Shown here piece after piece: positions 22,890-30,971 of a DNA stretch of 44,608 nucleotides. A program made the position numbers and the translations under genes. The notes below the pieces were generated by a model. The model saw only the letters and a program-made list of their open reading frames with translations. It did no database searches and was not told the origin of the DNA. The DNA comes from ZC4RG30 sp964455685. GTDB taxonomy: Bacteria > Pseudomonadota > Gammaproteobacteria > Steroidobacterales > Steroidobacteraceae. The stretch spans positions 1 through 44,608 of the forward strand of contig CAYVZE010000014.1 in the NCBI GenBank assembly GCA_964455685.1. The letters are read 5' to 3'. The stretch's first letter is position 1; each line of letters opens with the position of its first letter.

Positions 22890-23093
22890 TCAACCGCGGT
22901 AGCCGTGCGGCTCGATCAGGCCCAGCTTCCAGCCGATCACGATCGCGACGAACAGCAGCACCGAGATGGCGATGCGGCGCGTCAGCGCCCTGGCTACCGC
23001 GCCCGACTCATCCGGTCCCCTGGCCATGGCGAACAGCGCCTGGCCGAGGCTGAACACGGCGAACACCAGCGCGCCGATCATCACGATGCTCAT
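22890..23093 (-). CDS. DUF2909 family twin-helix membrane protein
   Basis: A 67-residue protein consisting of two hydrophobic helices (about 3-25 and 42-60) joined by a charged loop, ending in a short tail. The length and layout fit the DUF2909 family of small inner-membrane proteins, which elsewhere often stand near cytochrome oxidase assembly genes; no such genes are here. Its ATG overlaps the stop of the upstream small gene by four bases. Function unknown. Confidence 0.75.
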   Translation of the reverse strand: MSIVMIGALVFAVFSLGQALFAMARGPDESGAVARALTRRIAISVLLFVAIVIGWKLGLIEPHGYRG

Positions 23094-23284
23094 TTGTTCC
23101 GCTCCTCACGAATGCGGCGGACGAGGGCCCACGCGGCCAGCCCCATCAGGATGATCTGCACCCCGATGATGGTCACCAGCCCGCCAGCCAGGCGCCAGGC
23201 TTCCGTGACGCCGATGGCCAGGGCGATGGGCGTCAGCACCATCAGCATGCGGGTCGAGAACTTCATCTGCCTTTGGTTGCTCAT
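23090..23284 (-). CDS. Small two-helix membrane protein
   Basis: A 64-residue protein with a basic N-terminus (MSNQRQMKFSTRM), two hydrophobic helices (about 13-31 and 34-54) and a basic end RRIREERNK. I do not recognise a family. The downstream DUF2909 gene overlaps it by four bases (ATGA), so the two are translated together and may form a complex. It is divergent from the MocR-type regulator with 77 bases between starts. Confidence 0.65.
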   Translation of the reverse strand: MSNQRQMKFSTRMLMVLTPIALAIGVTEAWRLAGGLVTIIGVQIILMGLAAWALVRRIREERNK

Positions 23285-23361
23285 GCAGTGAATCATACGC
23301 CGATCTGCTATGGTGGGGGTGTGCAGATTGGCATTCCAGAAACCGTATCAGATGGGCTCCA

Positions 23362-24780
23362 ATGAACCGCTACCAGCGCTATGCGAACGAGCTCGAGGCA
23401 CTGATCCACAGCGGGGAGCTCCCCGCCGGGGCGCGCCTGCCCTCGGTGCGGGAGGCCAGTCGCCAGCGCCGCGTCAGCCCCTCCACGGTGTTCGAGGCGT
23501 ACTACTTGCTGCAGGCACGCGGCCTGATCGAGTCCCGGCCGCGCTCGGGGTTCTTCGTGCGGGCGGATGCAGGCGGCCTGCCCGCGCCCAGGGCGGCCTC
23601 GCCGCGCAGCCGGGCGGTGGCGGTCAGTGACCTGGTGTTCGAAGTGCTGGAGGCCACGCGCCGGCCGGGACTGGTGCCGCTGGGTTCGGCCTTCCCGGGT
23701 GCCGAGCTGTTTCCGCTGCAGCCGCTGGCGCGGGCGCTGTCGGCCGGCATGCGCCGCCTGGAGCCGCTGCGCATCGTCGAGGACCTGCCGCCCGGCCATG
23801 AGCCGCTGCGCCACCAGATCGCGCTGCGCTACGGATTGTCGGGCACGCGGGTTTCGGCCGACGAGATCATCATCACCAATGGCGCGATGGAGGCGCTGAC
23901 CCTGTCGCTGCAGTCGGTGACGCGCCCCGGTGATGCGGTGGCGGTGGAAGCGCCGGCCTTCTACGCGGCGCTGCAGGCGCTGGAGCGGCTGGGCCTGAAG
24001 GCCGTGGAGATCCCCTGCGACGCGCAGCGCGGCCTCGACCTCGACGCGCTGGCCGATGCCCTGCAACGCCAGCAGGTGAAGGCCTGCTGGTTCATGCCCA
24101 CCTTCCACAATCCCACCGGCAGCACGCTGGAGCTGGCGGGGCGGCGCGAGCTGATGCGCCTGCTCGAGGCGCACGAGGTGCCGCTGATCGAGGATGACGT
24201 GTACGCGGAGCTGTACTACGGCGCGCATCCCATGCCGCCGGTGAAGTCACTGGATACGCGCGGCCTGGTCATGCACTGCGGTTCGTTCTCCAAGTGCCTC
24301 GCGCCGGGTTACCGCGTGGGCTGGGTGGCTGCGGGGCGCTACGCGGAAGCGATCACGCGCGCCAAGACCATGACGACGCTGTCCACCGCCGTGCCCTCGC
24401 AGCATGCACTGGCGCACTACCTGGCTGGCGGCGGCTACGAGCGCCACCTGCGCAAGCTGCGCCGCACGCTGGCGCGGCAGTACGAACTGGCGGCGAGGCT
24501 GGCGGCCCGCTACTTCCCGGCCGGTACCCGGCTGGGTACGCCGGCGGGTGGTTACTTCCTGTGGGTGCAGTTTCCCGAAGGGGTGGATACGCTGGCCATG
24601 CAGCGCGAGGCCCTGACGCGCGGCATCAACATCGCACCCGGGCAGATCTTCTCCAGCTCGCGCCAGTTCGCCAATTGCCTGCGGCTGAACTTCGGGCATC
24701 CGCGCGACCCGCGCTTCGAGCCCGCGCTGCGCGAGCTCGGCGCCATGGCGGCGCGCATGCTGCGCGATCAGCGCAGCTGA
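23362..24780 (+). CDS. MocR-type regulator (GntR helix-turn-helix fused to aminotransferase fold)
   Basis: A 472-residue PLP-dependent regulator. Residues 1-70 are a GntR winged helix (GELPAGARLPSVREASRQRR, VSPSTVFEAYYLLQARGLIE, SRPRSGFFVR); the rest is a type I aminotransferase-like domain with HPTGST-like motif FHNPTGSTLEL and the PLP lysine in CGSFSKCLAPGYRVGW. Members such as GabR and PdxR regulate vitamin B6, amino-acid or GABA genes and are usually beside their target. No pdx or gab gene is here; the divergent neighbours are two tiny membrane proteins, so the target is unclear. The ribosome site is weak. The 3' end overlaps the convergent zinc-finger gene by 13 bases. Confidence 0.92.
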   Translation: MNRYQRYANELEALIHSGELPAGARLPSVREASRQRRVSPSTVFEAYYLLQARGLIESRPRSGFFVRADAGGLPAPRAASPRSRAVAVSDLVFEVLEATRRPGLVPLGSAFPGAELFPLQPLARALSAGMRRLEPLRIVEDLPPGHEPLRHQIALRYGLSGTRVSADEIIITNGAMEALTLSLQSVTRPGDAVAVEAPAFYAALQALERLGLKAVEIPCDAQRGLDLDALADALQRQQVKACWFMPTFHNPTGSTLELAGRRELMRLLEAHEVPLIEDDVYAELYYGAHPMPPVKSLDTRGLVMHCGSFSKCLAPGYRVGWVAAGRYAEAITRAKTMTTLSTAVPSQHALAHYLAGGGYERHLRKLRRTLARQYELAARLAARYFPAGTRLGTPAGGYFLWVQFPEGVDTLAMQREALTRGINIAPGQIFSSSRQFANCLRLNFGHPRDPRFEPALRELGAMAARMLRDQRS

Positions 24781-25034
24781 CTGTCCTTGCTGCCGCGCCG
24801 GTTGTAGCCGGCGACCGGCTGCATCTTCGCGTCGGCGGCGCTCTGGCAGGCCAGGCACAGCCTGACGCCGGGCAGCGCCGCGCGCCGCGCCTCGGGGATT
24901 TGCTCGCCGCATTCCGCGCAGGATTTCAGGCTTTCGCCGGCCGGCAGCTGGCTGCGGGCGCGCTCGATCGCGTCCTTCACCGACGCCTCGATCTGCTCGT
25001 TGACGGCGCCTTCGTGTGCCCAGCCGGAGGCCAT
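24768..25034 (-). CDS. DksA/TraR-type C4 zinc-finger protein
   Basis: An 88-residue protein similar to the short DksA/TraR family members such as YbiI. It has an N-terminal helix (VNEQIEASVKDAIERAR) and the zinc finger CAECGEQIPEARRAALPGVRLCLACQ with four cysteines in the usual C-x2-C...C-x2-C spacing. The long coiled coil of full DksA is missing. Such proteins may act on RNA polymerase through its secondary channel, but roles of the short forms are mostly untested. It overlaps the end of the MocR gene tail to tail and is divergent from the DUF4159 gene with 36 bases between. Confidence 0.87.
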   Translation of the reverse strand: MASGWAHEGAVNEQIEASVKDAIERARSQLPAGESLKSCAECGEQIPEARRAALPGVRLCLACQSAADAKMQPVAGYNRRGSKDSQLR

Positions 25035-25070
25035 TGCTGCATTCTACCGCCGCGCAGTAGGCTTGGGCCC

Positions 25071-25913
25071 ATGGTCCCGCGTCGCAAGGCAGCGTTGCTG
25101 GTGGCCGCCGCCCTGATGCTGGTGGCGGGTGCGGCGTGGGCAGAGCGCGAGTTCCGCGTGCTGCGCGGCTTCGAGGCGCATGCCGACTACACCGATCTGC
25201 CGCCGGACTGGAACCAGCCGGCCGGCTTCGTGGTCGCGCGGCTGATGTATCCGCCGGGTGGCTGGGGCCGCTTCGGCTGGGGTCGCGGTGGCAACTGGCG
25301 CGAGGGCGGCACCACCTGGGCCGTGGATTACCCCAAGGGCGACCGTTACTACGCCAGCATCCTGCGCCGGCTGACCACCATCGACGTGCGCTCGGTGGAG
25401 CAGCCGGTGAACCTCGAGGATGGCAACGACGTGTTCGACTGGCCGTTCCTGATCGTCGGGCTGGCCGGCAGCTGGAACCTCGACGACGACATGGTGGTGA
25501 AGCTGCGCGATTACCTGGAACGCGGCGGCTTCCTGTTCTGCGACAGCTTCTTCGGTTCGCAACAGTGGGAGGGCTTCATCGAGGGCATGCGGCGGGTGTT
25601 CCCGGACCGCGAGATCGTGGACCTGCCCGACGAGCATCCGCTGTTCCACACCGTGTACGACCTGTCGCAGCGCGGGCAGGTGCCCAACATGAACAGCCTG
25701 CTGGGCGGTGGCGGCGGCTACCTCGATGACGGTGCGATACCGCGCTGGCGCGGCATCCTCGACGACCACGGCCGCGTGATGGTGGCGATCGCGTTCAACA
25801 ATGACATCAGCGATTCGTTCCAGTGGGCGGATGATCCGGACTATCCGGCCGATGCGGCGACGCTGGGATTGCGCCTGGGCGTGAACTTCGCGGTGTATGC
25901 GCTGACGCACTGA
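25071..25913 (+). CDS. DUF4159 domain exported protein
   Basis: A 280-residue exported protein. A signal peptide (RRKAALLVAAALMLVAGAAW, cleavage after AWA) precedes a DUF4159 domain covering nearly all the rest: FVVARLMYPPGGWGRFGWGR, WAVDYPKGDRYYASILRRLT, DWPFLIVGLAGSWNL, YLERGGFLFCDSFFGSQQW and NNDISDSFQWADDPDYPADA. The domain resembles glutamine-amidotransferase-like folds and in other genomes accompanies membrane protein clusters, yet here it stands alone. The ribosome site is weak; the ATG is chosen because it begins the signal peptide. The open frame extends upstream only as an artefact over the MocR gene. Confidence 0.87.
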   Translation: MVPRRKAALLVAAALMLVAGAAWAEREFRVLRGFEAHADYTDLPPDWNQPAGFVVARLMYPPGGWGRFGWGRGGNWREGGTTWAVDYPKGDRYYASILRRLTTIDVRSVEQPVNLEDGNDVFDWPFLIVGLAGSWNLDDDMVVKLRDYLERGGFLFCDSFFGSQQWEGFIEGMRRVFPDREIVDLPDEHPLFHTVYDLSQRGQVPNMNSLLGGGGGYLDDGAIPRWRGILDDHGRVMVAIAFNNDISDSFQWADDPDYPADAATLGLRLGVNFAVYALTH

Positions 25914-25955
25914 GGGGCGTGCCGTGCGCACGCGCGGTGCGCCGCGCTACGGGAG

Positions 25956-26029
25956 TGGTGCCCCCACTCGGAATCGAACCAAGCTCTGCGGTTTACAAAA
26001 CCGCTGCATCACCACAATGCTTTGGGGGC
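25956..26029 (-). tRNA. tRNA-Thr (anticodon UGU), atypical
   Basis: The minus strand folds as a cloverleaf. The acceptor is GCCCCCA/TGGGGGC, the D arm GCAT-TGTGGTG-ATGC, the anticodon arm GCGGT-TTTGTAA-ACCGC with anticodon TGT, and the T arm CTTGG-TTCGATT-CCGAG; the gene ends in A and an encoded CCA. It is shorter than usual (74 nt with CCA). Position 8 is A and position 14 is T, the reverse of the nearly universal U8-A14 pair, the variable loop has only four bases, and the base at 48 is a purine. A TATAAT lies ten bases upstream, so it is probably expressed. Identity as threonine rests on the anticodon. Confidence 0.85.
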
Positions 26030-26039
26030 GGCCTTGGGG

Positions 26040-26045
26040 ATTATA
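26040..26045 (-). promoter_or_regulatory. -10 element (TATAAT) for tRNA-Thr(UGU)
   Basis: A perfect TATAAT on the minus strand ends ten bases before the tRNA 5' end and overlaps the TAA stop codon of the SPOR protein gene. The -35 region 17 bases upstream (CCAGGC) is poor, so the promoter is either weak or depends on other contacts; read-through from the SPOR gene is also possible. Confidence 0.5.
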
Positions 26046-26721
26046 CCGCCGCCCTCGCAGGGGCCTGGCCGGATGTCCCGTTGCCGGTGGCAGTGGAGGC
26101 GGCCGGCCCGTCATGGCCACTGCCGCAGGCATCCACCTGCAGCGCGGAGGTATCGATGCCTTCCGCGGCCAGGCGCTCCATGTCGAACCGGTCCGGCGCC
26201 ACGCCCGGCAGCTCGAACCAGTAGCTGGTTTCCCGCGTCATCCGCTCGGTGACATGCGGCTCCAGCTGCAGCGCGCGCACGGCATTGGCGCGCACCTGCG
26301 CGCGGGACTGGTCGGTGAACACGCCCACGGACACGCGGAACTCGGGATCATCGGGCATGGCGAAGGCATCGTTGATGCCCGACTCCACGATGGAGCGCAG
26401 CACCCGCGCCTGCGTCGCCGCATCGGCCGTGGGGACGTGCACCCACCAGCCATTGCGCACCTCGGCCGTGGCGGTGTGTTGCACGGGCACGATCTGCATG
26501 TCGCGCAGCAGCTGTTCGACCTCGCGGGCGCGCGCCTCGCCGGCCAGCGGGCCGAGCAGCGAGCAGGCGCCGGAGGTGGCCGGGGCAGGGCTGTTCGCGG
26601 TGGTGATCGGCGCACCGGCAGCCGGCTCGACCAGCCGCGGGGCTTCCTGGCGCACCCAGCGCGACCAGCCGAAGTACAGCAGGTTGGCGGCGGCGAGCAC
26701 CAGCACGAGGATGCGGATCAT
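26041..26721 (-). CDS. SPOR domain-containing membrane protein
   Basis: A 226-residue protein with an N-terminal membrane helix (about 3-19, ILVLVLAAANLLYFGW), a Pro/Ala-rich linker and a SPOR-like fold around residues 90-175 (NGWWVHVPTADAATQARVLR, FAMPDDPEFRVSVGVFTDQS). SPOR domains bind denuded peptidoglycan and often sit at division sites. The C-terminal 50 residues are low in complexity. It is the last protein gene of the birA-coaX-SPOR run, with 13 bases to coaX, a gene order seen in other gammaproteobacteria. The stop codon is part of the next tRNA promoter. Confidence 0.8.
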   Translation of the reverse strand: MIRILVLVLAAANLLYFGWSRWVRQEAPRLVEPAAGAPITTANSPAPATSGACSLLGPLAGEARAREVEQLLRDMQIVPVQHTATAEVRNGWWVHVPTADAATQARVLRSIVESGINDAFAMPDDPEFRVSVGVFTDQSRAQVRANAVRALQLEPHVTERMTRETSYWFELPGVAPDRFDMERLAAEGIDTSALQVDACGSGHDGPAASTATGNGTSGQAPARAAV

Positions 26722-26734
26722 GCCGCGAAGCCTA

Positions 26735-27532
26735 TCAAGCCCGGCGATGGATGGGCACGTCGGCGATGACCGCCACGCCGCGCAGCACCAGCTCCTCGCA
26801 GGGCCTGCAGGCGGAGCGGATGCGTTCGATGACCGGCGTGGCGGCGCCGCCGGTGATGAACACCACCGGCCGTTCCTTCAGCGTGCGGGTGACCTGGGTG
26901 ACGGTGCGGTCGATGAAGCCCGCGGCGGCCGCCAGGCAGCCTTCCTGGATGGCGCTGCGGGTGGCACCGGCGAGCGGTGGCACCAGCGGGCGCGAGCCCG
27001 GGGAACGGCGGGCGCGGCGCGCGCCATCCAGCGTGGCGCGGGTGGCGATGTCGGCGGTGCGGCCGAGCAGCGAGTCCAGCATCAGCGAGGGACCGGGCGC
27101 GATCAGGCCGCCGCGGTGATGGCCATCGTGGTCGACCAGGTCGAAGGTGAGCGCGGTGCCGATGCCGATGGCGCATACGCTGCGGTAGCAGCCGGCGCGA
27201 TGCCAGGCGCCGATGGCGGCCGCCCAGCGGTCCGCGCCCAGCCGTTCGGGGCGGGCATAGGCATTGCGCACGCCGGCGGCGGTGCGCGTGCTGGTGATGA
27301 ACTGCGGGCGCGGCGCGCCGGCACCACGCAGTATGGAGCGCAGCTCGCGCTCCAGGCGCGTGCCGGCGACGTTGACGCCGACCACGCGGTCCAGCCCGGG
27401 CGCCCGCGCCAGCCAGCGCGTGAACTCCGCCAGCTCCTCGCGCGCCACCGCGCGCTGCGGGCCCAGGCGGCCATCGCGCACCAGCGCCCACTTGAAGCGG
27501 GTATTGCCCGCGTCGAACAGCAGTGTGTTCAT
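26735..27532 (-). CDS. coaX: Type III pantothenate kinase
   Basis: A 265-residue CoaX. It phosphorylates pantothenate in the first step of coenzyme A synthesis, using the ASKHA fold and a monovalent cation. Visible motifs are the N-terminal phosphate-binding FDAGNTRFKWA, GADRWAAAIGAW, the GIGTALTFDLVD stretch with GGLIAPG, and ITGGAATPVI near the end. Length is normal for the family. Its ATG overlaps the birA stop by four bases, so the two are coupled, and the SPOR gene follows after 13 bases. The coupling of coenzyme A and biotin ligase genes is common in this lineage. Confidence 0.96.
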   Translation of the reverse strand: MNTLLFDAGNTRFKWALVRDGRLGPQRAVAREELAEFTRWLARAPGLDRVVGVNVAGTRLERELRSILRGAGAPRPQFITSTRTAAGVRNAYARPERLGADRWAAAIGAWHRAGCYRSVCAIGIGTALTFDLVDHDGHHRGGLIAPGPSLMLDSLLGRTADIATRATLDGARRARRSPGSRPLVPPLAGATRSAIQEGCLAAAAGFIDRTVTQVTRTLKERPVVFITGGAATPVIERIRSACRPCEELVLRGVAVIADVPIHRRA

Positions 27533-28560
27533 GAACCTCCCTGTCCGGGCCGCACCGAGACCTCGCCGGCCACGATGGCATGCAGCCGGCCTTCGTGCTC
27601 GACCAGCAGCGCGCCGTCGGTGTCCACGCCACGGGCGATGCCCGAGGGAATGGCCGCGCCACCGCCCAGCACCTGTACAGGCCGGTCGCGCAGTGCGTCG
27701 GCGGCGAGGTAGGCCTCCCGCACGGCGGCGAAGCCGGTGCGCGGGAAGCCGGCCAGCAATGCGACATTCTCCTCCAGCACCGCGGCCACCAGCGCCTCGC
27801 GCAGCGGCGGATCGGCAGGGGCGACCAGCTCGGCGAGGTCGGCCGCCTGGTTGCCGCCGGCGGCGCCGATGAAGCCGCGCAGCGCCTCGCCCAGCGTGAC
27901 ATTCAGTCCCAGGCCCACCACCACCTGCAGCGGCCCGGCGGCCTCGGAACGCATCTCGATCAGGATGCCGCCGAGCTTGCCGCGCGGCGTGACCAGGTCA
28001 TTGGGCCACTTCAGGCCCACGCCGGTGATGCCGAGGCGCTGCAATGCGCGCAGCACCGCCACGCCGGTGGCCAGGCTCAAGGCGCCAGGCCGTTCGCCCA
28101 TGCCCTCGAAGCACCACGACCAGGACATGCAGATGGCGCCGCCGGGCGGCGCCAGCCAGCTGCGTCCCAGGCGGCCGCGGCCGGCGCTCTGGTATTCGGC
28201 GGTGAGGAAGTCGAAGTGTCCCGGCGGCGGCGCACCACGCTCCAGCAGCGCGCTGTTGGTGGAGCCGGTCTCGGTGAGGCACTGGCCATCCCGCAGGCGC
28301 GCGCGCGCTTCCGGGGAGAGTCGCTGCAGCACGCCCTCGGCGGTGAGCGGGGAGGCGGGGCGCACCAGCCGGTAGCCGCGATGCGTGGTGGCCTCGATCT
28401 CGGTGCCGCGCTCGCGCAGCACGCCCATGGCTTTCCAGATGGCACTGCGCGTGACCGCGAATTCCTCGGCCAGCGCGGCGCCGGAGACGAAGCGCGGCGT
28501 GCCGTCCTCGGCAGCGCGCGCGCTGGCCAGCCGCTGCAGCACCTGCATGGCCAGTGTCAT
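27529..28560 (-). CDS. birA: Biotin ligase/biotin operon repressor BirA
   Basis: A 343-residue bifunctional BirA. The N-terminal winged helix (SGAALAEEFAVTRSAIWKAM) binds DNA at biotin genes and the catalytic domain attaches biotin to the acetyl-CoA carboxylase carrier protein. Catalytic signatures are TGSTN, AGRGRLGRSWLAPPG for biotinyl-AMP binding, LKWPNDL and KLGGILIEM; the C-terminal SH3-like part ends near RGVDTDGALLVEHEGRLHAI. The ATG overlaps the upstream CtlX-like gene stop by four bases. The reading frame is open 33 codons further upstream but that portion lies inside the previous gene. No biotin synthesis genes are in the window. Confidence 0.95.
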   Translation of the reverse strand: MTLAMQVLQRLASARAAEDGTPRFVSGAALAEEFAVTRSAIWKAMGVLRERGTEIEATTHRGYRLVRPASPLTAEGVLQRLSPEARARLRDGQCLTETGSTNSALLERGAPPPGHFDFLTAEYQSAGRGRLGRSWLAPPGGAICMSWSWCFEGMGERPGALSLATGVAVLRALQRLGITGVGLKWPNDLVTPRGKLGGILIEMRSEAAGPLQVVVGLGLNVTLGEALRGFIGAAGGNQAADLAELVAPADPPLREALVAAVLEENVALLAGFPRTGFAAVREAYLAADALRDRPVQVLGGGAAIPSGIARGVDTDGALLVEHEGRLHAIVAGEVSVRPGQGGS

Positions 28561-29492
28561 GCTGCGTTCCCTGCCAGGGGGACCTCGGCCAGCATGCAGC
28601 GCACGCTGCCGCCGCCGAGCTGCTCGATCACCGGGATTGCGGCGACCAGCGGTTCGCACTGGGCGCGCCGGATCTGCGCCTGCTGGCCCGCATCAAGTGA
28701 TGCGGCCGCGCGGGCCGACATCACCAGGTGGCGCATGCCGTCGGGCGCGCGCACCTCGAGCATGTTGCCGGCGAAGGACTGCAGCTGCGCGCCGCGCAGG
28801 TGCAGCACGTCGCGACCGGAGGCGAGCAGCCGGCGCGCCAGCGCATCGCGCTGGCCGGGTGCGACCCATTCCAGTCCCACGCCGGCGATCCCGGTGCCGA
28901 TCCACATGACCACATTGGTGTGGTAGACGGGCGTGCCATCGGGCGTGGCGGCGTCGAACAGGAAGGGTTCGTAATCCATCAGGCGCGCCCACTCGGCCAG
29001 CAGCGTGGCGTCGGTACGCGGCGAGCGGCAGGCGTAGGCCACGCGGTTGCGATGGTCGAGCACCAGGCTGCCGGTGCCCTCGAGGAACCGGCCGCGTTCC
29101 TCCTCGGAGCTGAGATCCACGCGTCGCCGCTCGATGAAGTCCAGTTGCCGCTTCACCTGCTGGATCACGGTCTCGCGCCGCTCCGCACGGCGCACCGGGT
29201 CATGCATGGGATACAGCACTACCGTGCCGTCGGCGTGGAAGCTCACCCAGTTGTTGGGGAACACGGCGTCGGGCTTCGGCGGATGCGGTGTGTCCTCGGC
29301 AATGGCCAGCGGTATGCCGGCGCGGCGCAGTGCGGCTGCCAGCGCGGAGAACTCGCGCCGCGCGGCGGCGGCGGCATCGGCAGCCGCCAGCTGCGGCAGG
29401 GGACGCTGGAAACGGTTGGTCGTGGCGGTCTGGGCGTTGAAGCCGAAGGCCGCGGGTTCGACCAGGCAAAGCCCGGTGGCAGGCGCGCTCAT
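28557..29492 (-). CDS. ctlX: CtlX-type arginine deiminase-related hydrolase
   Basis: A 311-residue protein of the amidinotransferase/deiminase superfamily, FN0238-like group, called citrulline utilisation hydrolase CtlX. Family marks are GFNAQTATTNRFQ near the N-terminus, DAVFPNNWVSFHADG, PMHDPVRRAERRE, FLEGTGSLVLDH, YHTNVVMWIGT and the catalytic cysteine in GGGSVRCMLAEV close to the C-terminus. It should act on a guanidino or ureido group such as that of citrulline; no transporter or other degradation gene is beside it. It is the first gene of the ctlX-birA-coaX-SPOR run, each joined by overlaps or very short gaps. The substrate is inferred from the family name only. Confidence 0.85.
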   Translation of the reverse strand: MSAPATGLCLVEPAAFGFNAQTATTNRFQRPLPQLAAADAAAAARREFSALAAALRRAGIPLAIAEDTPHPPKPDAVFPNNWVSFHADGTVVLYPMHDPVRRAERRETVIQQVKRQLDFIERRRVDLSSEEERGRFLEGTGSLVLDHRNRVAYACRSPRTDATLLAEWARLMDYEPFLFDAATPDGTPVYHTNVVMWIGTGIAGVGLEWVAPGQRDALARRLLASGRDVLHLRGAQLQSFAGNMLEVRAPDGMRHLVMSARAAASLDAGQQAQIRRAQCEPLVAAIPVIEQLGGGSVRCMLAEVPLAGNAA

Positions 29493-29559
29493 GCAGCGGG
29501 ACGCGCAGTCCGGTTGCGCCCGGGGAAGGAGGTAATGGCGGGTCGCCCGGCGCGCCCCT

Positions 29560-29853
29560 TCAGCGCGCGGCGTAGGCTTCCATCATCAGTCCGGTCCCGC
29601 CACCGGAGACATGCGCCACCACGGCAGTGCGCCGGTGCAGCTTGGTGATGGATCCCAGGTTGATGGCGAAGGCCAGCTCGACCTTCTGTCCTTTGCGCAG
29701 ACCGAGGCCTGAAGTCCGGATGAACACCCCCGTGGCGCTCAGGTTCACCGCCTTGCAGAGCGAGCGGCGACCGTCCGGCATGATGATGTACACCAGCGTC
29801 CTTGCACGGTGTCGGGTGTGAAGGCGACGTTCCACTAGGTTTCTCGTGTGCAT
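29560..29853 (-). CDS. PilZ domain protein
   Basis: A 97-residue stand-alone PilZ domain, a receptor for cyclic di-GMP. The expected binding motifs are the RR-x3-R region at the start (RRLHTRHRARTLVYI) and NLSATGVFI matching the D/NxSxxG motif. Upstream, on the same strand, a CATAAT at 29873-29878 could be its -10 element, though no good -35 is seen, and no ribosome site is obvious. It is one of two c-di-GMP-linked genes here, with the EAL protein at 36288-38600, but they are not adjacent. Target unknown. Confidence 0.87.
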   Translation of the reverse strand: MHTRNLVERRLHTRHRARTLVYIIMPDGRRSLCKAVNLSATGVFIRTSGLGLRKGQKVELAFAINLGSITKLHRRTAVVAHVSGGGTGLMMEAYAAR

Positions 29854-29924
29854 GGGTCCGGAACTGCGTCACATTATGCATTCGTATGGTGCAGCGCGAA
29901 GCCGGGACTTCACTTAACAAGGTA

Positions 29925-30869
29925 CTACAGGGCAGTTCCGGCGGTCAGCGAAACCCTGATCGGGCAGTGATCCGCCAGCCGGAACCGGATGGATTTCGAA
30001 ATGGGAAAGGGTAACTGGACGAAGCCCTCCGCGTGCAACTGGGGCAGCAGCGCGCGGTCGACCAGGATGTGGTCGATGAATTCGCGATAGGGCGCGCCGA
30101 ACACGCAGTTGCGATAGGCCAGGTGCGAGGCGGCGGCCTCGAAGGTGTGCGCGCCCAGCAGGTCCCAGAACTCATCGCCCTGCCGTGGCACGCCGGCACG
30201 GTTCAGGTCCCCGAGCACGATGAAGGGCTCGCCGCCGGCGACGCGGGCGGCAATCCATTCGCCCAGGGCCTCGGCCTGGCGGGCCAGCAGCCGGCAGGAG
30301 GCATTGGCTGATTCCAGTGGCTCGCGCGAGCAGCCGGACTTCAGGTGCACGGACAGCAGGTGCCAGGGCGGCCCGCCGGGCACGTGCAGCGTGAGCACCT
30401 GCCCGCTGCGGCCGCGACCACCGGCGGCCAGCGTGTCGAGGGGCGCCTCGCAGCGCGCCTGGAGGTTGCGGCGGATGGCAAAGCCCGCATGCTGCACGCC
30501 ATGGCCAGGTGCGATGCAGATGTCGTAGCCGCGGAACACGCGCCGCGCAACGGCGGCATCTTCCACTTCCTGGAAGGCGATGACATCGGCGTGCAGCCTG
30601 CTGGCCTCCCGCGCCAGTGCGCCGAAGTCGGCGCTGTCGCGCGCATGGCCGCGCGCCACATCGCAGGGCAGCGGCGACGGCCGTCCCTCGCGGCAGGCGA
30701 TGCGCGCCGCCCGGGCAGTCCCGGGTGACACCAACCATTGCAGGTTCCACGTGGCCAGGCGGATGGTGCGCGTGGTGGAAAAAGCATCCCCGCCCCGGGC
30801 CCAGGTGATCAGGCCGAGCGCCAGGGCGAGGACGAGGGCGAAGACAACGGGTCGGGTCGGGATCGTCAC
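29925..30869 (-). CDS. Endonuclease/exonuclease/phosphatase family protein
   Basis: A 314-residue protein of the EEP superfamily, whose members cleave phosphoester bonds in DNA, inositol phosphates or lipids. A hydrophobic N-terminal helix (about 6-21) suggests export or anchoring. The conserved active-site blocks are LATWNLQWL, DVIAFQEVED, HLLSVHLKSGC, FIVLGDLNR, FIDHILVDR and LADHCPIRVSL, all present, so it should be active. The start is uncertain: no in-frame ATG fits, and a GTG at 30869 gives the signal-like N-terminus; it lacks a clear ribosome site. It is divergent from ppc with about 100 bases between. The substrate cannot be told. Confidence 0.87.
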   Translation of the reverse strand: MTIPTRPVVFALVLALALGLITWARGGDAFSTTRTIRLATWNLQWLVSPGTARAARIACREGRPSPLPCDVARGHARDSADFGALAREASRLHADVIAFQEVEDAAVARRVFRGYDICIAPGHGVQHAGFAIRRNLQARCEAPLDTLAAGGRGRSGQVLTLHVPGGPPWHLLSVHLKSGCSREPLESANASCRLLARQAEALGEWIAARVAGGEPFIVLGDLNRAGVPRQGDEFWDLLGAHTFEAAASHLAYRNCVFGAPYREFIDHILVDRALLPQLHAEGFVQLPFPISKSIRFRLADHCPIRVSLTAGTAL

Positions 30870-30971
30870 GCCCGCAGCGTGGCAGTGCGGAACGTGCTCG
30901 TGGCCGGGGAAAACTGGCGGGTTCGCAATGAATCGGGCGCGACCGGCAGGAAAGTTGCATCCTCGGGCGTG

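Noticed and set aside
25956..26029. tRNA-Thr as an integration (att) site
   Set aside because: No integrase gene or duplicate of the tRNA 3' end lies in the flanking sequence.
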